A stretch of 64,000 bases of DNA from Fulvivirga maritima (GTDB lineage: Bacteria > Bacteroidota > Bacteroidia > Cytophagales > Cyclobacteriaceae). This document shows, piece after piece, positions 1 to 6,712 of the stretch. How positions within the stretch are numbered: the first letter of the stretch is position 1; every line of letters begins with the position of its first letter. The DNA lies in contig NZ_CP089980.1 in NCBI RefSeq assembly GCF_021389955.1, positions 2,661,001 to 2,725,000 of the forward strand, in the 5' to 3' direction. The notes under the pieces are model-generated. The model was not told where the DNA came from. It worked only from the letters and a program-made list of their open reading frames with translations, and searched no databases. A program made the translations under genes and the position numbers.

Positions 1-735
1 ATTTTCAAAACTAGGGAATCCGCCAAATATTTTACTTTCTTCGGTGAGGGCATTTATTACCGTATCAAAGAAATCATCAGCTTCTTGATCGGTGCCGTAA
101 TAGTGCAGGGCCATTTTAATAGTCTGCGGCTTATCCTGACTTCCAATTTTACGTTCTCTAAGGATATAGTTGCTCAAAAGTATAGGGCTATCCATAAAAT
201 GTTGCAAGTCGGTAGCCAAATAAGTGTTTGCACTTACCTCTGACATATGTGTAGCTACTCTCCAATTTCTTTCGCCTAATTCAAAGGTGATTTCAATAGG
301 GCGGTTATCTACTGCCTCTATAAACATAAAGGCCGAAGGATTACTCAGTAAAGCGTGGGTTTCATCTATTTGCGAAAAAATGCCATCGGCCTGATCGGCA
401 AATAGGTTGTATTCTACATGTATGGTTCCGTCATGTCCGGTTACATCCCATTGAGAGAGGTTAGGCCTTGATATCGACTTAATATTTCGACCTCTGCTAT
501 CAGTGATTTCTACATCATGGATGTTTTTGGCGAAAGCATGGTTCTCATAGTCACCTTTTACATTTCTACTCATAGTGAGAGAAATGGTGCCTCTCCTTAA
601 GTTGGTGAAAGTGGCCTCTATGTGGGCTTCATGGTGTTCCGCGTTTTTAAAGGAGACGCTATAATTGTTAACTATTTGGGAAAAGGAGGTTTGTGACCAA
701 AAAAATAGGGTCAGAATTAATAAATAATATTTCAT
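1..735 (-). CDS. M61 family metallopeptidase, N-terminal part (gene runs off the left edge)
   Basis: The reading frame is open on the minus strand from an ATG at 735 to base 1 (245 codons), so only the N-terminus is present. It begins with a signal peptide (MKYYLLILTLFFWSQTSFSQ), which points to export to the periplasm or beyond. The rest resembles the beta-sandwich N-terminal domain of M61 (glycyl aminopeptidase-like) peptidases: a segment around residues 53-75 (TMSRNVKGDYENHAFAKNI) matches the family pattern of a proline/serine-rich turn, a Tyr, and F-A-(R/K)-N. The HExxH catalytic motif and the PDZ domain lie beyond the window, so activity cannot be judged. A secreted protein of another family with a similar fold is possible. 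Confidence 0.66.
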   Translation of the reverse strand, partial: MKYYLLILTLFFWSQTSFSQIVNNYSVSFKNAEHHEAHIEATFTNLRRGTISLTMSRNVKGDYENHAFAKNIHDVEITDSRGRNIKSISRPNLSQWDVTGHDGTIHVEYNLFADQADGIFSQIDETHALLSNPSAFMFIEAVDNRPIEITFELGERNWRVATHMSEVSANTYLATDLQHFMDSPILLSNYILRERKIGSQDKPQTIKMALHYYGTDQEADDFFDTVINALTEESKIFGGFPSFEN

Positions 736-983
736 TATCAAGAAAAATTAACACTCAGATCATAAATGGTAAAATTACAATTTGTAAGAGGAATCAGGAA
801 TGTTTTTAAGGGAAAATTATAGCAGATTTAATGTTCATTAAATTCAGTGATCTCCGAGAAGTATAAAGTAAGGTAATAAAGGAATGTAGGAGGAAAGGAA
901 GAAGGTATGGCTTTGAAGACTATTGGGTAAACTTGTTTGGCTCAATGGTGCGCCAAAGCCATGAAGTGTGTTGTTAAGAAAGA

Positions 984-1217
984 CTACTTTATCTTTCCTT
1001 GTATATAAGTTACTGCTTGGTTAATGGTTTGAAGCTTTTCGGCGTCTTCATCAGGAATTCTGATGTCGAACGTCTGCTCAAATTCCATTACCAGTTCTGC
1101 GTAGTCAAGTGAATCTATTCCCAGGTCTTTTACAAAATTTGCATCAGGGGTAACTTCAGTTTCCGCTATTCCAAGCTTGTCAACTAAAATTTTGGTAATG
1201 GTTTCTTGAATATTCAT
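984..1217 (-). CDS. Acyl carrier protein (probably an accessory ACP)
   Basis: A 77-residue acidic four-helix protein with the 4'-phosphopantetheine attachment motif GIDSLDYAEL; the modified serine is Ser36. Helix II (ELVMEFEQTFDIRIPDEDAE) and the final helix are typical. ACPs carry growing acyl chains as thioesters in fatty acid or specialised lipid synthesis. The usual bacteroidotal AcpP lies beside fabF and has GADSLDTVEL; this copy has no fab gene next to it and reads IDSLDYAEL, so it is more likely a second, dedicated ACP. It lies 57 bp downstream of a sensor kinase on the same strand and may be the last gene of that operon. The family is certain; the role is inference. Confidence 0.9.
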   Translation of the reverse strand: MNIQETITKILVDKLGIAETEVTPDANFVKDLGIDSLDYAELVMEFEQTFDIRIPDEDAEKLQTINQAVTYIQGKIK

Positions 1218-1274
1218 TCGTCTTTAGGGTATGTTGTTAAAATAATGCGTAAATCTAAAGAATAAAGTTATCTT

Positions 1275-2630
1275 CTAAAACCTAAGGAAGAACTCTGTAC
1301 CTTCATCTAATTTAGTTTTTACACCCAGCATGCCTTGGTGCTGTCTCATGATTTGTCTGGAGAGGCTCAGCCCAATACCTGACCCCGTTTTTTTGGTAGT
1401 AAAGAAGGGGATAAATATCTTTTCTAAGGCTTCTTCATCTATGCCATTACCATTATCTCTTACTGAAATTACGGGTCTGCTTTTATCATCTACATATGCA
1501 CTGAGCTCTACCAGCTTATTGGTTTGCTCGTCAAAAGCCTGAATAGCATTTTTTATCAGGTTGATGAGCACTTGCTCTATGAGATCTTTATCGGCATTAA
1601 TAGTGAGGTTAGTAGGATTAACTCTAATAGTAGTACATACACCGTTATCATTGATCTCTTTTTTAAGGAAGATGATCATTTCTTCCAGAAGGTCTTTTAC
1701 CTGTATTTCAGAGATTTTAGGAATAGGAATATGAGTCAGGTTTCTGAAGTCTTGCACAAAACGAATAAGTCCCTGACTTCTTTTTTTGATGGTTTGAACG
1801 GCCAGGTGCAAGTCTTCAATCTCTTCATTAGAGATCTGGTTTATCTCCTGGTTATTATGAAGTTGCAAGTTTAGCTCATCTTCTACCGTGTTGGCTAAAG
1901 AAGAAATAGGGGTTACAGAGTTCATGATTTCATGAGTTAGTACCCGAACCAGGTTCTGCCAAGCTTCCATTTCTTTTTCTTCCAGTTCGTTCTGAATGTT
2001 TTGGATAGATACCAATTTAAACTCTTCTCCTCGCAGTGTGAGCTCTATGGCATACACTGCCAGCTGTACAATATCTCCACCTATTTCGAGCCTCAATAAG
2101 TCACGGCCACCTGTTCTAAGGCGTGTAAATACATCCACCAGGCTGTCGCTCACTACGGATAGATCGCTGATATTCTCTATCTGATTGATGCGCAAAAGTT
2201 TTTTGGCAGCGGTATTAATAATATGGACCTCTCCTGATTTATTAAAAGTGATGAGCCCGATACCTACATGCTGAACAATGTTTTTTAAATATTGATAATC
2301 GGCTTCTTTTTCCTTCCTTACATTTCTTAGGTCTTTTAAAACCTTGTTGAGCTCGGCGTTGAGTTTATTAGTATCCTCATTTTTGGAATCGGTTTTATAA
2401 GTATACGAAATGTCATCATGTCTAATGGAATTGAGGAAATTGTGTATTTCTTCATTGTTCTTTTCCAGGTGCCGGGTAAGTGAATAAACCTGCAGCCCTA
2501 ACAGCCCCAGTACTACCACCTCAGTAATGAAGTAGCCATCATTGAATATCAGGTAGGAGAAAAAGAAAATAGTAAGGGTAAGCAAGCCTACCCTATAAAG
2601 AATGGCTTTTTTAGCGTTACTAAAGTCCAT
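1275..2630 (-). CDS. Membrane-bound sensor histidine kinase (NtrB/AtoS type)
   Basis: A 451-residue kinase. Two membrane helices lie at about residues 13-30 and 35-52, a coiled linker at 85-115, and a PAS-like domain at about 115-210 (GIGLITFNKSGEVHIINTAA). The dimerisation/phosphoacceptor domain has His233 in VLTHEIMNSVTPISSL. The ATPase domain has the N box near Asn361 (LINLIKNAIQAF), G1 DNGNGID (392-398), the F box FIPFFTTK and G2 GSGIGLSLS (416-424). The HEIMNSVTP box is typical of kinases paired with sigma-54 activators. There is almost no periplasmic loop, so the signal is probably membrane or cytoplasmic. The start overlaps the end of the response regulator by 11 bp, which indicates translational coupling. 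The signal is unknown. Confidence 0.93.
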   Translation of the reverse strand: MDFSNAKKAILYRVGLLTLTIFFFSYLIFNDGYFITEVVVLGLLGLQVYSLTRHLEKNNEEIHNFLNSIRHDDISYTYKTDSKNEDTNKLNAELNKVLKDLRNVRKEKEADYQYLKNIVQHVGIGLITFNKSGEVHIINTAAKKLLRINQIENISDLSVVSDSLVDVFTRLRTGGRDLLRLEIGGDIVQLAVYAIELTLRGEEFKLVSIQNIQNELEEKEMEAWQNLVRVLTHEIMNSVTPISSLANTVEDELNLQLHNNQEINQISNEEIEDLHLAVQTIKKRSQGLIRFVQDFRNLTHIPIPKISEIQVKDLLEEMIIFLKKEINDNGVCTTIRVNPTNLTINADKDLIEQVLINLIKNAIQAFDEQTNKLVELSAYVDDKSRPVISVRDNGNGIDEEALEKIFIPFFTTKKTGSGIGLSLSRQIMRQHQGMLGVKTKLDEGTEFFLRF

Positions 2631-4011
2631 GCTTTTCTAATCGTCTGTATAATGATGCTCTGGTAAGACCGAGCTCCTTGGCTGCCTTTGAAATATTACC
2701 ACTGTGGATATTAATCGCCTTTTCTATTACAGATTTTTCAATATCATCCAGATTAAGGCTGTCAGCAGTTAGGCTTGCATCTTGAGAGGCTGTATTGGCC
2801 TTGTCATTATTAAGGAAGAAGAAATCCTGATCATCTAGTTCCTCATTATCACTCATAATTATGGCTCTTTCCATAGCGTGCTGAAGCTCACGGATATTTC
2901 CTGGCCAGTGATATTTCTGCAGTTTCACCAAAGCATCAGCATTGATCTTAGTGACTTCTTTTCTGTATTTTTTAGCATAGGTGCCTAAAAAGTGATTCGC
3001 TAAGAGCGGTATATCTTCCAGCCTTTTTCTTAGAGGAGGCAGTTTTATTTCTACTGTGTTAATTCTGTAGAGCAAATCTTGTCTAAAAGTATTGTCATGC
3101 ACCATATCTTCCACAGGCATATTGGTAGCACATATCAGGCGTATGTCAATGCTGATAGGGCTGTTAGTTCCTATCCGGGTCACTTGCCTGTTTTGTAATA
3201 CAGTAAGTAGTTTAGACTGTAAAGGCATGCTTAGGTTACCTATTTCATCTAAAAATAAGGTGCCGCCATTGGCCACTTCGAACCTGCCTGCGCGATCATC
3301 TTTAGCATCAGTAAATGCTCCTTTTTTATGACCGAAAAGCTCGCTTTCAAATAAAGATTCGGTTATGGCGCCCATGTCTACACTTATGAAGCTATTGTCT
3401 TTTCTTAATGAGCGTTGGTGTATCGCTCGGGCTACCAATTCTTTACCTGTACCATTTTCTCCTAGTATGAGTACGTTGGCATCAGTCTTGGCTACCTTGT
3501 CAATAAGGTTAAATACTTGCTGTATGGCAGGGCTATTACCTATTATATCTTTAAAAGGCTGATTAATGTCCTCCTCCAGCTGTTTTTTTGCCTTTTTTAG
3601 CTTATCTACTTCTTTATAAGATTTCTTAAGTTTAATAGCTGTGGAAATAGTGGCCAGAAGTTTTTCGTTCTGCCATGGCTTAAGCACGAAGTCGGTGGCA
3701 CCTTCTTTCAAGGCTCTTACTGCCATTTCTACATCTCCAAAGGCAGTAATCATAATTACCACTGCTGATGGATCTTTCTCTATTATCTGGCTAAGCCAAT
3801 AAAATCCTTCTTTACCGCTGGTGATATCTTTGCTGAAATTCATGTCCAGCAAAATCACATCATAGCTATCGTTATTTAGAAGGAAGGGTATTTTTTTAGG
3901 GTTTTTCTCAATAATTACCTGATGAGCGTGTTTTTTTAGCAGGAGCTTAGCTGCTAATAGAACATCTTCATCATCATCTATCATCAAAATTTTGCCTATC
4001 TCTTTATCCAC
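2620..4011 (-). CDS. Sigma-54-dependent response regulator (NtrC family)
   Basis: A 463-residue regulator with three domains. The receiver (1-125) has acidic residues at 12-15, phospho-acceptor Asp56 and Lys111. The AAA+ sigma-54 interaction domain (about 155-390) has Walker A GENGTGKE (184-191) and Walker B TLFLDEIGN (251-259). The Fis-type helix-turn-helix (about 425-462) ends SKAAKELGLTRASLYRRL. The sigma-54-contacting loop reads GAFTDA (231-236) instead of the classical GAFTGA; I recall this variant in other Bacteroidota regulators, so it is probably functional. It is the first gene of the regulator-kinase-(ACP) group and overlaps the kinase gene. The target promoters are unknown; the acyl carrier protein and the divergent gene at 4229 are the nearest candidates. 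Confidence 0.95.
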   Translation of the reverse strand: MDKEIGKILMIDDDEDVLLAAKLLLKKHAHQVIIEKNPKKIPFLLNNDSYDVILLDMNFSKDITSGKEGFYWLSQIIEKDPSAVVIMITAFGDVEMAVRALKEGATDFVLKPWQNEKLLATISTAIKLKKSYKEVDKLKKAKKQLEEDINQPFKDIIGNSPAIQQVFNLIDKVAKTDANVLILGENGTGKELVARAIHQRSLRKDNSFISVDMGAITESLFESELFGHKKGAFTDAKDDRAGRFEVANGGTLFLDEIGNLSMPLQSKLLTVLQNRQVTRIGTNSPISIDIRLICATNMPVEDMVHDNTFRQDLLYRINTVEIKLPPLRKRLEDIPLLANHFLGTYAKKYRKEVTKINADALVKLQKYHWPGNIRELQHAMERAIIMSDNEELDDQDFFFLNNDKANTASQDASLTADSLNLDDIEKSVIEKAINIHSGNISKAAKELGLTRASLYRRLEKHGL

Positions 4012-4038
4012 AGGTATGTATTTAAGTTAATGACTAAT

Positions 4039-4055
4039 CGAAAAATTGTGCCAAG
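4039..4055 (-). promoter_or_regulatory. Imperfect sigma-54 -24/-12-like element upstream of the regulator operon
   Basis: Read on the minus strand the site is CTTGGCACAATTTTTCG. TTGGCAC is a perfect -24 half and there are 10 nt between its GG and the next CG, where the consensus needs GC. The -12 half is therefore wrong in base order. It lies 28 bp upstream of the regulator start, where an autoregulated promoter would be expected. Confidence 0.22.
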
Positions 4056-4101
4056 TGGTCAAATGATTTGTTTTGGCGGTTTAGTTAGCATTCTATGTAC
4101 T

Positions 4102-4126
4102 ATATCGTAAATATAGTGAACGATAT
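4102..4126. promoter_or_regulatory. Inverted repeat, possible operator/activator site
   Basis: ATATCGT and ACGATAT form perfect 7-bp arms separated by 11 nt. The 18-bp centre-to-centre spacing puts the arms nearly two helical turns apart, as for a dimeric DNA-binding protein. The repeat lies in the divergent region between the sigma-54 type regulator (start 4011) and the secreted protein gene (start 4229), so it could be the binding site of that Fis-type regulator. Function is inference. Confidence 0.35.
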
Positions 4127-4228
4127 CGGACAATTTATCATATAAATGCTTTTAAAGGAAAAATAAAAAAGTGCAGATGTTAGTTTAAAGTGTTATTTTA
4201 TTTGAAAGAACAAACTAAATACACAACC

Positions 4229-4897
4229 ATGAATAAAAATTTAATATTGCTGATCTGTATTCTGATGGGTAGTACTGCGGCCTTCTCACAATGTAATCCT
4301 TATTACACCTTTGAAAAGGGTAAGAAATGGGAGATTACTGATTATACACCTAAAGACAAGAAAACAGGCAAGCAGGTGTATGAAATCATTGAGCTGGAAG
4401 AGGAGAGCAATGGATGGAAAGCCACGCTCCATTTTGAAACTTATGATAAAAAGGATAAGGAAACCATGTCTAAAGATGTGGAAATGGCCTGTGAAGATGG
4501 AGTAATAGAGATGGATATGACTCGGTTTATACCGGCAGAGACTTTAACTACCATGGAGAATATGAATATAACTGTAGAAATGGAATCCATAGATTGGCCT
4601 TCTAATTTATCGGTAGGCCAGGAGCTTGGAGATGGAGCTATCCATATTAAAAGCAGTATGTTTAACTTCTCTACCACCATTACAGATAGGAAAGTGGTGA
4701 GCAAAGAGACAGTGACTACACCGGCCGGTACTTTTGAATGTTATAAAGTAGCCTATAAGATAATAAGTAAATCTTTTATGACTATGGAGATGTCAGGAGT
4801 GGATTATATAGCTGAAAATGTGGGGGTTGTGAAGACTGAAAGTTATGATAATAAAGCGAAATTAACCGGCTATACTATGCTTACCAGCCTCAATTAA
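4229..4897 (+). CDS. Secreted DUF3108/TapB-like protein
   Basis: A 222-residue protein from the ATG at 4229, chosen because it begins a clean signal peptide (MNKNLILLICILMGSTAAFSQ); an in-frame start at 4190 would add 13 residues before it. The mature part is beta-rich: an early YYTFEKGKKWEIT segment, a central domain with VGQELGDGAI, and TTPAGTFECYKVAYK towards the C-terminus. The last motif (T-PAG-F-C-K) is characteristic of the DUF3108-like/TapB-like envelope proteins of Bacteroidota, whose function is not settled. It is transcribed away from the sigma-54 type regulator and has its own terminator, so it is a single-gene unit and a possible target of that regulator. Confidence 0.62.
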   Translation: MNKNLILLICILMGSTAAFSQCNPYYTFEKGKKWEITDYTPKDKKTGKQVYEIIELEEESNGWKATLHFETYDKKDKETMSKDVEMACEDGVIEMDMTRFIPAETLTTMENMNITVEMESIDWPSNLSVGQELGDGAIHIKSSMFNFSTTITDRKVVSKETVTTPAGTFECYKVAYKIISKSFMTMEMSGVDYIAENVGVVKTESYDNKAKLTGYTMLTSLN

Positions 4898-5002
4898 AAA
4901 ACAGCAAACTTTAAATTATTTTTACTGATTTATTGTTATATTAGCAGTGTTGTTATTGGATGAATTAAGAATTTATCCTATTTATTTTGAGTTTTTGACC
5001 TT

Positions 5003-5035
5003 GGAAGTGCTTCTGACCCGGAGCACTTCTTTTTT
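5003..5035 (+). terminator. Rho-independent terminator of the DUF3108-like gene
   Basis: GAAGTGCT and AGCACTTC form an 8-bp stem (plus a G-T pair) with a 10-nt loop, followed by six Ts. It lies about 105 bp after the stop codon at 4897. Confidence 0.85.
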
Positions 5036-5060
5036 GTTTATAGCCATATCATTTGGGCTA

Positions 5061-5903
5061 TTATTCTCCTTCCTTTCTATAAATCTCAAAATTATCTTCA
5101 TTTATAAAATAAAGTTGACTTTCTGAGATCAATACATATTTAGCTGATGTCGGTTTTAGGTTTAACTCTCTTTCTTCCAGGCTATAAATGTCAATAAATT
5201 TTACTTTGCCATTAGCATCCAGAAAATAGACTTCGTTGTCAGAAAAATTAAAGTAGTTAATATTTTCACCTTGAATTTTACGGAGGTAGTTGCCTAAATT
5301 ATCAAAAACATAGATTCCTGAATGGATGTCACTAAAGAATACCAGGTTTTGGTATTCTTTGATGAAGGTTATCTCATAGTCATCCGGATTTAGTAATAAA
5401 TCAAAGGGAGTAGAGAGTGTAAACTGCCTTATATTTAAATCATATTTTTTAAGGCTGAAGTCTACAAGATCTATCAGCCAGAGGTTGTTATCATAACTGA
5501 GCGTGGCCAGGCTGTTAAAGTCTGATAGTTCATTTAAAGAGAAGTTCTGTGGGGTAGTCAAAAACCTGTCTAGGAAGGTGTACTGCTGTAAATCTTCATA
5601 GAACAGAAAAATTTTCAACGGGTTCCATGCTTCTATTAAATCTATCTGACCTTGAGATTGAGCTGAAAAACTGGCGTCTAGCTTCCCATCTGTCAAGTAT
5701 TTTTTAACATCTCCATTGTTATCGGCGATGTAAATGTTGCCAGGCTTGTCTATAGAAACCGCTTCTGGTTTGTTAATAGATATAGTATTGGTAAGTGTAT
5801 ATGACTGACTAATGCTTTTACTCGAAATGAATAGCAGCAATAGTACAAGCCATCTACTTTTCAAAAGTGAGTAGTTCAAATGATTTGCCATCGTACTTAC
5901 CAT
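5061..5903 (-). CDS. Secreted beta-propeller-like protein of unknown function
   Basis: A 280-residue protein with a hydrophobic export segment at about residues 18-33 (WLVLLLLFISSKSISQ). The mature part has repeated short strands with NHL/six-bladed propeller character (KPEAVSIDKPGNIYIADN, GIYVFDNLGNYLRKI, EVYFLDANGKVKFIDI). I cannot assign an activity. Its 5' end overlaps the end of lpxH by 50 bp when the ATG at 5903 is used; the ATG at 5891 or a TTG further in would give a more normal signal peptide and less overlap, so the start is uncertain. The order lpxH then this gene on one strand suggests co-transcription. Confidence 0.7.
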   Translation of the reverse strand: MVSTMANHLNYSLLKSRWLVLLLLFISSKSISQSYTLTNTISINKPEAVSIDKPGNIYIADNNGDVKKYLTDGKLDASFSAQSQGQIDLIEAWNPLKIFLFYEDLQQYTFLDRFLTTPQNFSLNELSDFNSLATLSYDNNLWLIDLVDFSLKKYDLNIRQFTLSTPFDLLLNPDDYEITFIKEYQNLVFFSDIHSGIYVFDNLGNYLRKIQGENINYFNFSDNEVYFLDANGKVKFIDIYSLEERELNLKPTSAKYVLISESQLYFINEDNFEIYRKEGE

Positions 5904-6630
5904 AAGTATACTGAGTTACCCATTGACCAAGATTAATATACCTGCTATTTTCCGAAACTTCAAGATTAAGTTTTAGGTGTCTGTGTCCAAAAACATACCA
6001 GTCATGGTGTTCTTCTTTTTCTTTGGAGATACAATACTGCCATAAATGCTCTCTGTCTTTTCCTAGAAAACTTTCATCTCCATGCCCGCCGCTGCTAATT
6101 CGGCTTTTTCTAGACCAGGCATTGGCTATGCCTATCCCCAGATTGGGGTGTATGCGAGCAAAGAGCCATTGGCAAAGCTTACTATTGAAAAACTTCTTCA
6201 AAAACTTATAGGTGTAGTCTCCAGGACCTAAGCCATCACCATGACCTATGAGTAGCTTTTGATCATGCACCAAGAGCTGTAAAGGCTTTCGGTAAATAGT
6301 TACGTTGAGTTCTTTTTCAAAATAGTCGAACATCCACATGTCATGGTTGCCTGTGAAGAAGATAACGGGAATACCTGAGTCACTTATTTCAGCGATTTTT
6401 CCCAGTAGTCGGACAAAGCCTTTGGGTACCGCATGTTTATATTCAAACCAAAAATCAAAAATGTCGCCCATCAGGTAAATGGAGTGAGCATCTGCTTTAA
6501 TAGTATCGAGCCACCTGATTATTTTCAGCTCTCTTTCTAAACTAGCTTTATGATTAGGAACACCCAAGTGAAAATCAGAAGCGAAATATATGTATTTGCC
6601 GTTAAGGTCGGCGATAGTCTTTGTCATCAC
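5854..6630 (-). CDS. lpxH: UDP-2,3-diacylglucosamine diphosphatase LpxH
   Basis: A 258-residue calcineurin-like phosphoesterase. It has the full metal-binding set: DFH (Asp19, His21), GDIFDFW (Asp56), GNHDMW (Asn95, His96), GHGDG, and GHRH near the C-terminus. LpxH removes UMP from UDP-2,3-diacylglucosamine to give lipid X in lipid A synthesis, at the inner face of the cytoplasmic membrane. The length fits the family (about 240-260). Related phosphoesterases LpxG/LpxI differ in sequence; the GDIFDFWFEY segment favours LpxH. The downstream beta-propeller gene overlaps its 3' end. Confidence 0.88.
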   Translation of the reverse strand: MMTKTIADLNGKYIYFASDFHLGVPNHKASLERELKIIRWLDTIKADAHSIYLMGDIFDFWFEYKHAVPKGFVRLLGKIAEISDSGIPVIFFTGNHDMWMFDYFEKELNVTIYRKPLQLLVHDQKLLIGHGDGLGPGDYTYKFLKKFFNSKLCQWLFARIHPNLGIGIANAWSRKSRISSGGHGDESFLGKDREHLWQYCISKEKEEHHDWYVFGHRHLKLNLEVSENSRYINLGQWVTQYTYGKYDGKSFELLTFEK

Positions 6631-6650
6631 AAAATCTGCAAAAGCCTAAA

Positions 6651-6684
6651 AATAAAAAAAATCAGGCATACAAAATGCCTGATT
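6651..6684 (-). terminator. Rho-independent terminator of ftsH
   Basis: AATCAGGCAT and ATGCCTGATT (6660-6669 and 6675-6684) form a 10-bp stem with a 5-nt loop. On the minus strand it is followed by a run of seven Ts. It lies 29 bp after the ftsH stop and separates ftsH from lpxH. Confidence 0.88.
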
Positions 6685-6712
6685 TCTAATCATATAAAAG
6701 TTTTATTGATTT

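Noticed and set aside
936-957. TTTGGC-N10-GCCAAA hairpin, with outer ATGGCTTTG/CAAAGCCAT (907-915, 954-962), downstream of the acyl carrier protein gene
   Set aside because: Short stem, large loop and no T run on the minus strand; not convincing as a terminator.
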